Positions 37,871 to 48,055 of a DNA stretch of 64,000 bases are shown in pieces; the first letter of the stretch is position 1, and each line of letters opens with the position of its first letter. Position numbers and translations under genes: made by a program. The DNA is from Tipula vernalis (taxonomy: Eukaryota > Arthropoda > Insecta > Diptera > Tipulidae): contig OY282558.1 in the NCBI GenBank assembly GCA_958295665.1, positions 20,707,409 to 20,771,408 on the forward strand, written 5' to 3'. The notes under the pieces are model-generated. The model did no database searches and was not told where the DNA came from. It saw only the letters and a program-made list of their open reading frames with translations.

Positions 37871-38640
37871 TATTCAAAGTGGAAAACCAAATGGTTTTTG
37901 GCGATTTGCGCTTGTTTAAACCAATAGATGTGCCCTAAACATTGCTACTACAAGGTTTTGGTCGAGGTGACCAAAATAACGTCATTTCCTTTCATGTTGT
38001 ATTGTCACTTGCATGCTAAATTAAAATGGGTTTTTCTGCATTTAAACAGCGACTACATACAAGTTTTGCTTGTGACTAAGTAGTTTGATGAACGCAAATA
38101 AAACAAAAATTTAACTTGCCTAAAAATTTGTAAATATTTGTGTTAGAACTTTGTGGGACACGTAAAGAGAGATAAAAAGAAGAGTTATGGTTCTATCAAA
38201 AAGTTGATGATGAAATTGAACAATTACTTTCACTGTGCGCGTTTATTTTCTATTGAAAAAATTGGATTTCTGTTTTGCATGCAGTGAATGCGTTGTATTT
38301 ATAGATACACCTTGGCATTGAATTTTTATTCTATCAGTAATCTGTAAAAGCTTTAAAATGCTGGACTTTTCCCATACCAAGTTTATTCACTTCATCATCT
38401 GTTGAGTCTTAGAGACTCGTCGCATGCTTTTATATTTATTTTTTAAAAATGGGCTGGTTAGGGCTATATTCGGTGAAGTAAAAAAAATGTTAGTAGGTGA
38501 TTATAGATCTCAAATAATAATTATTAGAATACTTAAAGCTCAAATTTCATAAAAAATTATTTTTCGGTTAATTTTTAGCTAATAAAATTAAAATGAGTTC
38601 GCGATTGCCCATGCTGATTAGGGTTAATAAAAAAAAATCC

Positions 38641-38753
38641 GACGTATCGACTGCTATTATCAAGGGTACAATTTAGACAATAATTTAAAAGTAAATTTTT
38701 CATAACGAACGTTTACTAACGTAACTAGGGTAGATTTTTAAAAACGAAAAATA
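38641..38753 (+). repeat. Left copy of an inverted repeat pair
   Basis: The segment from GACGTATCGACTG through TCAAGGGTACAATTTA, ACGTAACTAGGGTAGA to AAAAATATT matches, in inverted orientation, 49782-49906 with roughly three in four bases identical. It lies 13 bases right of the TTAA-bounded element. Confidence 0.65.
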
Positions 38754-38831
38754 TTAATTCCAGTTATACAATTGCAATGTGAGTTATAGCCTATTAACAA
38801 GTCCCTTGAATCTGCTTGAAGATAACTTGTT

Positions 38832-38922
38832 ATGAGTGAAACTGAAGAGCAAGCGATTTTCGATACAAAGTGGATTGTAAATTTATCAGATATGGAAATG
38901 GCTCTGGGCATTTTGAAAATTT
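38832..38922 (+). CDS. Candidate orphan first exon, small acidic peptide
   Basis: ATG at 38832 opens a 30-codon frame (MSETEEQAIFDTKWIVNLSD then MEMALGILKI) ending at a strong donor, T|GTAAGT at 38923. It lies about 80 bases inside the left inverted repeat, where the first exon of a TIR transposon gene might sit. I do not recognise the peptide and found no second exon, so it may be chance. Confidence 0.25.
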
Positions 38923-39003
38923 GTAAGTTAGATAATAATTTTGTTTACCTTTTTAAAAAAATTGTGTTTCTTGTCACAAAATTATAGAGTTCTATATCAG
39001 AAA

Positions 39004-39062
39004 GGCGGCTCATAATATGGCGGCTCATAATATGGCGGCTCATAATATGGCGGCTCATAATA
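39004..39062. repeat. Tandem repeat, 15-bp unit, four copies
   Basis: The unit GGCGGCTCATAATAT is repeated four times with no mismatch except at the very end. Too short to code. Confidence 0.95.
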
Positions 39063-40063
39063 AAACAATTTTTAGGAATTGAAGAAATCAAACAAATTCA
39101 AGATGCAAAAAGCAAAATGTTTTTTGAATAAGCATCTCGATTTAGGCATGTATATTGAAAACTGATAATTGTAAATTAACCGTACTTGTGCAAATAGGAT
39201 ACAATCTATAATTTTTCTTAATTTTTGTTAATATTTTAAATTGTTAGGTGGGAAATAACTTTTGGCTGTAGAAAACGCGGAAAATTTTAAAAATAAAATT
39301 AAAAATATATCTCTACTAACCAATTGCTTTTGCATGGTGGGTTCGGTACCTAGATTATAAAGCTTAGCTTCCATCATATTTCAAAAATAACACGGTTCTC
39401 TTGTTAGTCGAAAAAATTTTGAGACTAACAGACGTGACTTTTCGTTCTGATAATTTCAAAATATCCGATGATTAACCGATGTTTTAATTCATTCAAAATG
39501 TTTATCCGAGAAGTGTTTACTAGAGGTATTAGTACTATATATAAACGTATAGCAATTCGGGAAATAATTTGGAAAATATGCGCGAAAATTTCAAACTTTT
39601 CAAAATTTGGGTATGTTTTCATTCACTAAATTAAAAGACAAAATTCCTATAGAGTTACAAATCCCCTCCCCCCTCCTCCCCCGCCACCCCAATTCTGACG
39701 TAGAGCCACTGACTAAAAAACAGTGTTAGATAAGACTATATCTGTTAGTTAAGACTTTTGGCTTAGTTAAGACCCATTTCGTGTTCTACATTATCGTCAT
39801 TAATGGTCTTAATTTGACATTTCTCTTGCCGCAAAACGATGTTGGTTTTACAATAAAGTGCCGCCATACATTTTGTAAACCGACATAAAATGCATTTAAT
39901 TATGTGTATTTATTATATTTTGTAATAGAGAAAATACCTCAAAATACAAATTAAATCTTAAAAACTCATGAGGAACACTGCTACGATTAGAATACCAATA
40001 TTATCATTAGTCTTAAAAAAAAGTCATCCCAAAAAATTTCTTAACTAAGACAGTCATAGTAGT

Positions 40064-40855
40064 TGTGTAATTACTTTTAGGTACAAAGCAATTACCTTTG
40101 TTGTACCTTTGATTGTAATCAAAAATACAGGTGGTAATTATCGTTTGGCGACTAATTACACTTGGTTTGGTTGTAAGAATATACACGGTAAGTATATTCT
40201 CCAAAATTATACACGGTAAGTATAATAGGTAATTATTTAAGCAAAATAATTTATTCACTTTAATTTTATTTCACATAAATAATTTTATTTTTAGGTTAGG
40301 TAATGTTTTTCTGATGCTTACAGAATAAAACGTTTTTATAGAGTGACAATTTATACAATGCAATGATTTTTCGGAAAATTTCCTAAAAACTATATAAAGT
40401 GCATCTGGTGACAGATATTATAAACTTATTTGACCAATATACAATTTTAGTACAAGTTTTGAACGTGTACCATCATACCTAATATAATAATTCACGGCTT
40501 GTACCCAAATTGGAACTGTCAAAACAATAAGTAAACAAATAAAAGCGGTGGTGGTAAGTTAAATGAATCTATATAAAACTAAATTTAAACTAAATATTAT
40601 CCTTACAATTTCGGCTAACAAATTATAGGAATAAAGAAGCGTCTGATGTACAATGAATTCAGATAAGTATAAATGGTAATTATATTTATAATCAAACGAT
40701 TCTTTGTGTATTCTTTTTTTGATTTTAGGCTACAATCCTGGATGTCATCATTACACTGGAATTCATAAATTGTAATGGAACAATTTGACTGCTGCTGAAT
40801 AATTGACCGCCGTTGATGCGGATATGAATTATGCTTCTTTTTCCAGAATTAAACA
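40064..40855 (-). mobile_element. BEL/Pao 3' LTR
   Basis: 792 bp, visually identical to 46348-47139. It begins and ends with TG...CA and directly follows the GTAGT duplication. The coding frame of the C-terminal domain extends 27 bases into it. Confidence 0.95.
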
Positions 40856-41293
40856 TTCCGCCGCCTTTGACTCATCGGAGTCAATTCTTGGAATTAAACA
40901 TAATTTGTAGATTGGTCGTTTTAGTATGTTACCGTTTGGAAGTTTTACAGATACGACTCTCACTATGTTGTCATCACCGGGATGTATGTCACATATTCGC
41001 GCATACGGCCATTTGGTAGGTGGTAGGTTCTGGTCACGCAGTAAAATCATATCTCCAATTTTGAACTGTCGGTTTTCGGTATGCCATTTGTAACATTTGT
41101 TGAGAGAAGTCACATATTCTTGTGACCATTGCTTCCAAAATCCTTGGAGCAGCTGTTGTATGAGCTGCCATCGACTCAAATGAGATATTTTTAACATTTG
41201 AAGATCTGGTTCTGGTATCATGGTAAGCGGTTGAAATATCAAAAAATGTGCCGGTGTTAAGGGATTCCAATCGTCATCTTGCACCTCTTACTA
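40829..41293 (-). pseudogene. BEL/Pao Pol C-terminal domain (DUF5641 type), out of frame
   Basis: The block reads DDDWNPLTPAHFLI, LSRWQLIQQLLQGFWKQWSQ, FKIGDMILLRDQNLPPTKWP and RVVSVKLPNG, the conserved tail of BEL/Pao integrases. It overlaps the end of the Gag-Pol frame in a different phase; the two frames are offset by a single base close to 41290. The stop at 40829 lies inside the 3' LTR. In an active relative this would be continuous with Gag-Pol. Confidence 0.85.
40856..40870 (-). promoter_or_regulatory. Polypurine tract
   Basis: The minus strand has AAAGGCGGCGGAA just before the 3' LTR, a purine-only tract apart from its cytosines. Position is as expected for plus-strand priming. Confidence 0.6.
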
Positions 41294-44200
41294 GTGGCCT
41301 CGAATTCAACAATGATTCAATTTGTTTAATGTATGTTAAGAATTCCTCGTACGTTAATTGTGTTTCACCAATCACGCGACGTAAATGATGTTTGCACGAT
41401 TTGACGGTCGATTCCCATAAACCTCCAAATGTAGGGGTAGCCGGAGGAATAAAATGCCAATTTATTTTATTATCGGAACACCAAGCTTGAAGTTGATTTT
41501 CCTGCATTTCATTAAGATATTGGTTGTAAAACGTTTGAATTTGTCGCTTAGCTCCCACTAGATTTGTACCATTATCGCAATGAATATGTTTAGGTAGGCC
41601 TCTCACTGCACAGAATCGTTTCAACGCTGCCAGAAAGGTGTCGGTACTCAGGTCGGTGGCGATCTCGATTGATGTGGCTTTGGTAGCCATACACACAAAT
41701 ATCACGATGTAGGACTTAAACGATTTCGCTCCACGACCTCGAAATGTTTTTAGTGAGAATGGACCTGCTAAGTCGATGCCAACTTCGATGAATGGTCTTA
41801 CAGATGGATTGACTCTGCAAGAGGGAAGCTGCCCCATCAGCTGCTGCTGCTGTTGAGCCCTGTAGCGTCGACATATGAAGCACGAATGGATAATGCGTCG
41901 TATTAGGTTTTTGGCTCGTGGTATAGCGAATCTTTGCCTCAAGATTGTGTTGGTCATCTTTTGCCCAGAGTGCAAATTTTTGTAATGCGTTTCGATGACT
42001 ATTCTCTGAGTGATTACGTGGTTACTTGGCAGCAATATCGGATGTTTCGTATCTAGGTCTACGTTGGCGTATTTCAAACGTCCTCCCACTCGGAGAACAC
42101 CTTTGTCATCTATAAACGGATGAAATGTTAAAATTTTAGAATTATTTTGTAGTGGTTGTCCCCTCGACAATAAGTGTATATCTGCATTATATGTTTCTTG
42201 CTGAACGAAACGATATATCATAGATTCGGCATTAGAAATCTCTTCTAATGTTAAATTTTTCTGCTGTACTCGGGTTGATTTTCTGGTTAACCTCTCTTTA
42301 TACCGTAGAATATAGGCTAAAACATGAGACATTGTACGACAATTAGAGTATTTGGCGGTTAGGTTACTGATAATGCCAAAACTTGGTTGGACTTTTGCAA
42401 AATTAGTTAACGTCTCGGTTATCGGTAACTTTATAGGTTGGATCTGGACTTCGTGCAAGAATTTTGGACCATTAATCCACGTTGAGTTATTTACAAATTC
42501 TTGCGGCTTCATAGCACGAGTAGCATAATCTGCTGGATTGTCTTCGGTTGGAATAAAATACCACTGGCTAAGCTTGGTTGTCATCATTATTTCGGAGACG
42601 CGGTTGGCCTCGAACGTTTTCAGCAATTTTGGCGGTTTGGATAGCCACTGCAGCGTGATTGTAGAATCTGAATATAGAAAAATGTTAGGTTCTCTCGGCA
42701 AATTGAGAGATGTTAGTACAATCTTTAATAATTGAACTAATAATGTTGCAGCGTTTAGCTCGAGTTTTGGAATACTTATGACTTTAATTGGAGTAACTCG
42801 AGTTTTTGCAATAAGTAGGTTGACCTTAGGTTGGCCATTCTGAATTGAACGCAAATATATGACTGCGGCATATGCATCCAAGGATGCATCGGCAAATCCG
42901 TGAAGCTCCACTTGTTGCTCGGTGATACACAACCATCTCGAAAATCTTACTTCGGTTAGTAGATTCAATTGGTTACGTATTAGCAGGTATTTGTCTAATA
43001 TATGTGGTGGTAACTCATCATCCCAAGTAATGCCATGCAGCCAAAGAGATTGAAACAGTATTTTTAATCCCACTGTGACTGGTGACAGTAAACCCAACGG
43101 GTCATAAACTCTGGCGATCTCTGATAGAAATGATCTTTTGGTAAATTGGTTTGCTGACGATAAATTGATTTTGAAGAAGAAGTAATCGTGTATTGGATTG
43201 TACTTTATTCCAAGCACAGATATCATCTGACTATCTGTGATTTCCCAGGATGACAATTCGCGACTCTCAATGGGTATGTTTTCGAGCAATTGAGGATGAT
43301 TAGCGGACCACTTACGAATGTTGAAACCGCCTAGTTTCAATAAGCTGATTAAATCCTTTTGTAAGATAAGCGCGGAAACTAAATTGTCTGATCCAGACAT
43401 CAAATCGTCCATATAGAAGTCCGACTTCAGGATTGCACTAGCCTTTGGAAATGTGTCACCAAACTGATCGGCTAAATAATGCAGTGCAGCAGTTGCTAAA
43501 AATGGTGCTGAAGCGGTACCGTAGGTTACGGTTTTTAACCGATACTGAATTAACTCTGACTTGGGATCAGCTCTCCACACAATGCGATGATAATCACTAT
43601 CCTTCTTCGAAATTGAAATTTGCCGGAACATTTTCTCAATGTCGGCCGAAAATACATACTCGTGCTTACGGAATCGGATGAGTATGTTTATTAAATTATC
43701 TTGTATAGTCGGTCCAACTATCAGGTTGTCATTGAGAGAGTGGCTGCTGCTTGATTTGGCGGAGGCGTCAAATACTACGCGCACCTTTGTTGTGCTGCTT
43801 GACTCTTTCAGCACAGGGTGATGAGGTAAATAAAATATTAAATTATGTGCTTTATCCAATTCATCTTTCGGTACTAGTTCCATATGATTTAACTTCAAAT
43901 AGTTTTCCAAAAATTCATGGTAAGCTGCTTTTAATCGACTGTCCGCCTGTAGACGACGTTCTAATGCGTAGAATCTTTTGACTGCTTGTGAATAACTTTC
44001 TCCGATGGTTGGTGGTATATGCTTGAATGGTAAACAAACGGTTATTTTATTATCATCAATGTTTGTTGTATTGTTGAATAATTCAATGCACTCCTTTTCT
44101 TCGGACGTTAGCGGGTTTACAGCTACAATCTCTTCGATTCTCCAGAATCGTTCGATTAGTGCTTCAACACGAGATGTATCACTCATCTCAACGGAGTTTA

Positions 44201-46067
44201 TTGGCTGTATTGCATTGACGACAGGTTTGGTACCTTTGGAATTTGCTGGTATATTGCCTGCGATTATCCAGCCAAATTTGGACTTTATAGCAAAGGTGCT
44301 CCTTTGCTCACTGTGCTTTGACCCGACCTCAAGTGAATGGAAAAATGGTTCACATCCCAATAACAGGTCAATTTTGCTTGGGGTATTGAAAGTTGGGTCA
44401 GCTAACGGTCTATACTTATCGACTTCCTCAAGTCGAAGATTTGTAGGTTGAACTGGTAAATACGACGTAATGGATGGTATAATTAATGCTTCTATCGGTA
44501 TCTGATAATCATGGTCGATATTTGATCTAAGTTTTAACACACACACTCCCTTTGAACATCCAGCTTCAGTACTATTAAGCGTGCGGATTTTCATGTCCGA
44601 TTTATGGCGTGGAATCTTCAATAAATTGAGAAAACTATCGGTAATGAAGGAATGTGTTGAGCCTGAGTCCAACAATGCTCGTCCCTTAACCCAATTGCCA
44701 TATTTGTCTTCTACCTCAACACAAGCTGTTGGTAGAATAGGTACTGTTGGATTAGTTGACGATGGTGACAGAAAAGTTGACACATCTTTTGGGTTCTCGA
44801 TTAGATGCAAATTTACTGCGGTTGAAACCTTTTCTGTAGTTACTGCACTTTCGACTGGGGATGAACATATATGGTTAGCCACTGGAATAGGTGTTTCCGG
44901 TACAAAATGAAGCAACGTGTTATGCCGTCTTGGGCACTTCTGGCAATGTTTGGTGGTTCGGCAATTTGTTACAACATGCCCTTGGCTGAGGCAGTTAAAG
45001 CATCGGTTGGCTTTGGATATAAAATCTCGACGTTCCGTTACAGAGAATTCTCGGAATTTCATGCAATCAAATAGTTTATGTTGACTGTTGCATAATGGAC
45101 AGCTAGGTAATTGAACTGCAGTGTGGTACGATTTGGTTGTGGGGTACCTTTGATTATTGTAATTGCTCTTCATCTGGACATGATCTGCAACTGTATCGAC
45201 TAATGCATCCATTCGTTTATTTAAAAATTCGAGTAGCATTTGAATTGTTGGAAAATCTACGTTTGCGCTTTCATACTTCCATATACGTCTTGTTTCCTCA
45301 TCTAGTTTGTCGGTAGCTAGTAGAAGTATCCATGGGTCCCGATTTGTTGCATCTGGACCAAGCGATTTTAATCCGCGCACTGTTTCGTCTATGGTATCAT
45401 GTAACTTCATTATGTTGTTAGCTGTTGCCTTATTGAACTTCGGTGTTGCTAGAAAATCACGAATGTATGTCTCGACTATTGGCTTCTTCTTATCGTACTT
45501 TTGTACAAGCCGTTTCAATCCTTCATAATAATTGGCATCATCTACCCGAAAATGGCAGAGGGAAGTATATGCGGCACCTCTTAACTGACCAAGCAAATAT
45601 TTAAATTTTTGTGCTGGAGATAAACTGATATTATCGTGCACCGTTGACACGAATATGTCATAAAATGACTGCCATTGCTTCACGTTTCCATCAAACACAG
45701 GAAGATTTAAACGGGGTAACTTAAAATCCGATCGGAAATATTGGCTTGTGTTGGCTGTAACATTAGCTGCATCATCGCCATCTGCTTGCGCTATTGGCAA
45801 TAAAGTTTGTTTCCTAATTAAACTTTGGATTTTGGATACAAGCGGGAAATACATTTCATCAATTAAATCCATTTCAGATGCCACACTGTTATCAATCGTA
45901 AATATTTGATCTTCTACGGCCACGAACTGCTTATAAATTTCTAGAGTTTTTGATAAGCGAACATTCAGATCTTCTACTGTAGCATCTTTCCCTTTTAGGT
46001 TGATGAAAGTAGCGTACTTAGTAAATTGTCCCTTGATGACAGACTTCCTTTTTAATAACGCTTCCAT
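41274..46067 (-). CDS. gag-pol: BEL/Pao Gag-Pol polyprotein
   Basis: This single 1597-codon frame starts at ATG 46067. Gag covers about residues 1-310, with a capsid region containing FDGNVKQWQSFYDIF. Zinc knuckles (CPLCNSQHKLFDC, CFNCLSQGHVVTNC) fall at about 320-370. The aspartyl protease (LLDSGSTHSFITD) lies near 465. The reverse transcriptase has SADIEKMFRQI near 806 and FYMDDLMSGS near 882. RNase H has GFADASLDAYAAV near 1055 and a later SDSTITLQWL. An HHCC finger (CFICRRY near 1398) and an integrase core with GIDLAGP near 1430, CDNGTN near 1495 and FGGLWESTVK follow. The frame ends at SRPLVRGAR, stop 41274, short of the usual C-terminus because of a one-base shift near 41290. All catalytic motifs are present. 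Confidence 0.95.
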   Translation of the reverse strand: MEALLKRKSVIKGQFTKYATFINLKGKDATVEDLNVRLSKTLEIYKQFVAVEDQIFTIDNSVASEMDLIDEMYFPLVSKIQSLIRKQTLLPIAQADGDDAANVTANTSQYFRSDFKLPRLNLPVFDGNVKQWQSFYDIFVSTVHDNISLSPAQKFKYLLGQLRGAAYTSLCHFRVDDANYYEGLKRLVQKYDKKKPIVETYIRDFLATPKFNKATANNIMKLHDTIDETVRGLKSLGPDATNRDPWILLLATDKLDEETRRIWKYESANVDFPTIQMLLEFLNKRMDALVDTVADHVQMKSNYNNQRYPTTKSYHTAVQLPSCPLCNSQHKLFDCMKFREFSVTERRDFISKANRCFNCLSQGHVVTNCRTTKHCQKCPRRHNTLLHFVPETPIPVANHICSSPVESAVTTEKVSTAVNLHLIENPKDVSTFLSPSSTNPTVPILPTACVEVEDKYGNWVKGRALLDSGSTHSFITDSFLNLLKIPRHKSDMKIRTLNSTEAGCSKGVCVLKLRSNIDHDYQIPIEALIIPSITSYLPVQPTNLRLEEVDKYRPLADPTFNTPSKIDLLLGCEPFFHSLEVGSKHSEQRSTFAIKSKFGWIIAGNIPANSKGTKPVVNAIQPINSVEMSDTSRVEALIERFWRIEEIVAVNPLTSEEKECIELFNNTTNIDDNKITVCLPFKHIPPTIGESYSQAVKRFYALERRLQADSRLKAAYHEFLENYLKLNHMELVPKDELDKAHNLIFYLPHHPVLKESSSTTKVRVVFDASAKSSSSHSLNDNLIVGPTIQDNLINILIRFRKHEYVFSADIEKMFRQISISKKDSDYHRIVWRADPKSELIQYRLKTVTYGTASAPFLATAALHYLADQFGDTFPKASAILKSDFYMDDLMSGSDNLVSALILQKDLISLLKLGGFNIRKWSANHPQLLENIPIESRELSSWEITDSQMISVLGIKYNPIHDYFFFKINLSSANQFTKRSFLSEIARVYDPLGLLSPVTVGLKILFQSLWLHGITWDDELPPHILDKYLLIRNQLNLLTEVRFSRWLCITEQQVELHGFADASLDAYAAVIYLRSIQNGQPKVNLLIAKTRVTPIKVISIPKLELNAATLLVQLLKIVLTSLNLPREPNIFLYSDSTITLQWLSKPPKLLKTFEANRVSEIMMTTKLSQWYFIPTEDNPADYATRAMKPQEFVNNSTWINGPKFLHEVQIQPIKLPITETLTNFAKVQPSFGIISNLTAKYSNCRTMSHVLAYILRYKERLTRKSTRVQQKNLTLEEISNAESMIYRFVQQETYNADIHLLSRGQPLQNNSKILTFHPFIDDKGVLRVGGRLKYANVDLDTKHPILLPSNHVITQRIVIETHYKNLHSGQKMTNTILRQRFAIPRAKNLIRRIIHSCFICRRYRAQQQQQLMGQLPSCRVNPSVRPFIEVGIDLAGPFSLKTFRGRGAKSFKSYIVIFVCMATKATSIEIATDLSTDTFLAALKRFCAVRGLPKHIHCDNGTNLVGAKRQIQTFYNQYLNEMQENQLQAWCSDNKINWHFIPPATPTFGGLWESTVKSCKHHLRRVIGETQLTYEEFLTYIKQIESLLNSRPLVRGAR

Positions 46068-46323
46068 TTGGTTTCACAATTTCACTATTATAGCACAACA
46101 CTCAAACAAAAAAAATTCACTCGCAAACTCCCAGAATATCAAAATGTCTGCTTGACCACGTGTGACCTTGATTAAAATGTTCTGGAACAAATACGGTATG
46201 TAACCCGTATCCCGTTAGATAATCGGAATTACTAAGCTTATAATTGCGGGATTTTATCTCAAATTGTTGCTTTGGTTGAGCGTGTTTGTATTTCTTCGGC
46301 GAACACTGGTTGAATCTCGAAAG

Positions 46324-46341
46324 ATCCGGCTCGAAGGACCA
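46324..46341 (-). promoter_or_regulatory. Primer binding site for tRNA-Tyr
   Basis: The minus strand reads TGGTCCTTCGAGCCGGAT. Its complement ends ATCCGGCTCGAAGGACCA, which fits the 3' end of eukaryotic tRNA-Tyr (acceptor 5' strand CCTTCGA) over all 18 bases as I recall that tRNA. Confidence 0.8.
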
Positions 46342-46347
46342 ATTTTA

Positions 46348-47139
46348 TGTGTAATTACTTTTAGGTACAAAGCAATTACCTTTGTTGTACCTTTGATTGT
46401 AATCAAAAATACAGGTGGTAATTATCGTTTGGCGACTAATTACACTTGGTTTGGTTGTAAGAATATACACGGTAAGTATATTCTCCAAAATTATACACGG
46501 TAAGTATAATAGGTAATTATTTAAGCAAAATAATTTATTCACTTTAATTTTATTTCACATAAATAATTTTATTTTTAGGTTAGGTAATGTTTTTCTGATG
46601 CTTACAGAATAAAACGTTTTTATAGAGTGACAATTTATACAATGCAATGATTTTTCGGAAAATTTCCTAAAAACTATATAAAGTGCATCTGGTGACAGAT
46701 ATTATAAACTTATTTGACCAATATACAATTTTAGTACAAGTTTTGAACGTGTACCATCATACCTAATATAATAATTCACGGCTTGTACCCAAATTGGAAC
46801 TGTCAAAACAATAAGTAAACAAATAAAAGCGGTGGTGGTAAGTTAAATGAATCTATATAAAACTAAATTTAAACTAAATATTATCCTTACAATTTCGGCT
46901 AACAAATTATAGGAATAAAGAAGCGTCTGATGTACAATGAATTCAGATAAGTATAAATGGTAATTATATTTATAATCAAACGATTCTTTGTGTATTCTTT
47001 TTTTGATTTTAGGCTACAATCCTGGATGTCATCATTACACTGGAATTCATAAATTGTAATGGAACAATTTGACTGCTGCTGAATAATTGACCGCCGTTGA
47101 TGCGGATATGAATTATGCTTCTTTTTCCAGAATTAAACA
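46348..47139 (-). mobile_element. BEL/Pao 5' LTR
   Basis: 792 bp, the promoter-bearing LTR for the minus-strand element. It is followed by GTAGT at 47140. Six bases separate its inner end from the primer binding site. Confidence 0.95.
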
Positions 47140-48055
47140 GTAGTCTTAATGTTAAAATCGGGAGGTGCGATAAGGATGCAAAATCTCAGTAAAAGATTAA
47201 TTTTGGAAAAGTTTTATATCAAGAAACATAATCTCAAAATTTATTAAATGCCAGGAAGTTTATAAATTTTTATTAAATTTTTATTATTTAATTATTTTAT
47301 TAATTTTTAGCAAATTAATTTGTTGGCTTTGACTTTCACGTCAGTTCGACGTGTATTTTTTATTTTTGAAAGATATTTTTTTTCTTAATTAATTTGGCTT
47401 TTTTCATTAATTAAAGAGCAACTTGTTCAAGATACAAAACGGCATAATCGCGTAACTCATTATGTCGAAAAAAAGGAGGCAGAAAAAAAAATTTATTTGG
47501 GTGTCCGAATCTAAAGATTTGCCAAAAGCTGTGGAGTTATCAATGATTTAATACAACATAAACTGAGAAGGGTCTCAGTAAATTTGAACAATTGGGCCGC
47601 GATCTTGACTCCAAAATAAATGAGCCATTTTATTATTAATACAGTTTTGATCAAAATGGAGCATACCAAAAGAGTTAAATCTCACTTTGTAATTGTATAA
47701 CTTACCGCCGATCCTGTCGTTAAGACTTCTAAGACTGCCTTAGCTAAGACATTTACTGGTATTCTGTATAGGGATTGTGCACAAATTTTAGTGATTTAAA
47801 AAAATCGATATAATTTTTTGCCTTTTGCTACAAAAACGTACGTCTAGGTTAAACTACAATTTTTATTTTAGCAGATTGTTTTTCTATATTTGGAGTTATA
47901 ATTTTTACGAATTTAACAAATAATTAATAATACTGATGTTAGCAGTCTTAATTATTTGGTTGCAAATTCTCCAACATGTTTATAGACCTGTCAGACTAAA
48001 GTCTTAACTAACAGAAAAATTCTTACCTAAGGTTCTTTTTTAGTTAGCGACTGTG

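Larger units (their letters stand above)
33306..38627. mobile_element. TTAA-bounded inverted-repeat element, piggyBac-like, hosting Harbinger
   Basis: The left end reads TTAAACCCTAGTCAGCATGC. The right end, reversed, reads TTAACCCTAATCAGCATGGG. Subterminal words also match in inversion (ACGAGTCTCT..GACTCA, near 33348 and 38400-38420). TTAA followed by CCC is the piggyBac signature. No readable transposase is present; a minus-strand stretch near 38000 (GNDVILVTS and following) is only vaguely piggyBac-like. Without the 1.93-kb Harbinger insert the element would be about 3.4 kb. Confidence 0.5.
40064..47139 (-). mobile_element. Nearly intact BEL/Pao LTR retrotransposon
   Basis: Two 792-bp LTRs (40064-40855 and 46348-47139) appear identical by eye, both TGTGTAATTAC...AATTAAACA on the plus strand. 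The flanking 5-bp duplication is GTAGT (40059-40063, 47140-47144). A tRNA-Tyr primer site and a purine-rich tract are in place. One long Gag-Pol frame of 1597 codons is intact. A single frameshift separates it from the C-terminal domain. No envelope gene. It is the youngest insertion in the window. Confidence 0.95.
39705..48055. mobile_element. Non-autonomous TIR element hosting the BEL/Pao insertion
   Basis: The ends match in inversion for about 65 bp, imperfectly, around a perfect 17-bp core TCTGTTAGTTAAGACTT (39741-39757, inverted at 47999-48015). Outer parts share CTAA and AAAAAA words. Removing the BEL/Pao element leaves about 1.27 kb with no coding frame and several TAAGAC words. Exact ends and target duplication are not certain. 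Confidence 0.55.

Noticed and set aside
43445..45074. Several plus-strand frames of 60-150 codons opposite BEL Gag-Pol
   Set aside because: They are antisense shadows of the long polyprotein frame and have no recognisable motifs.
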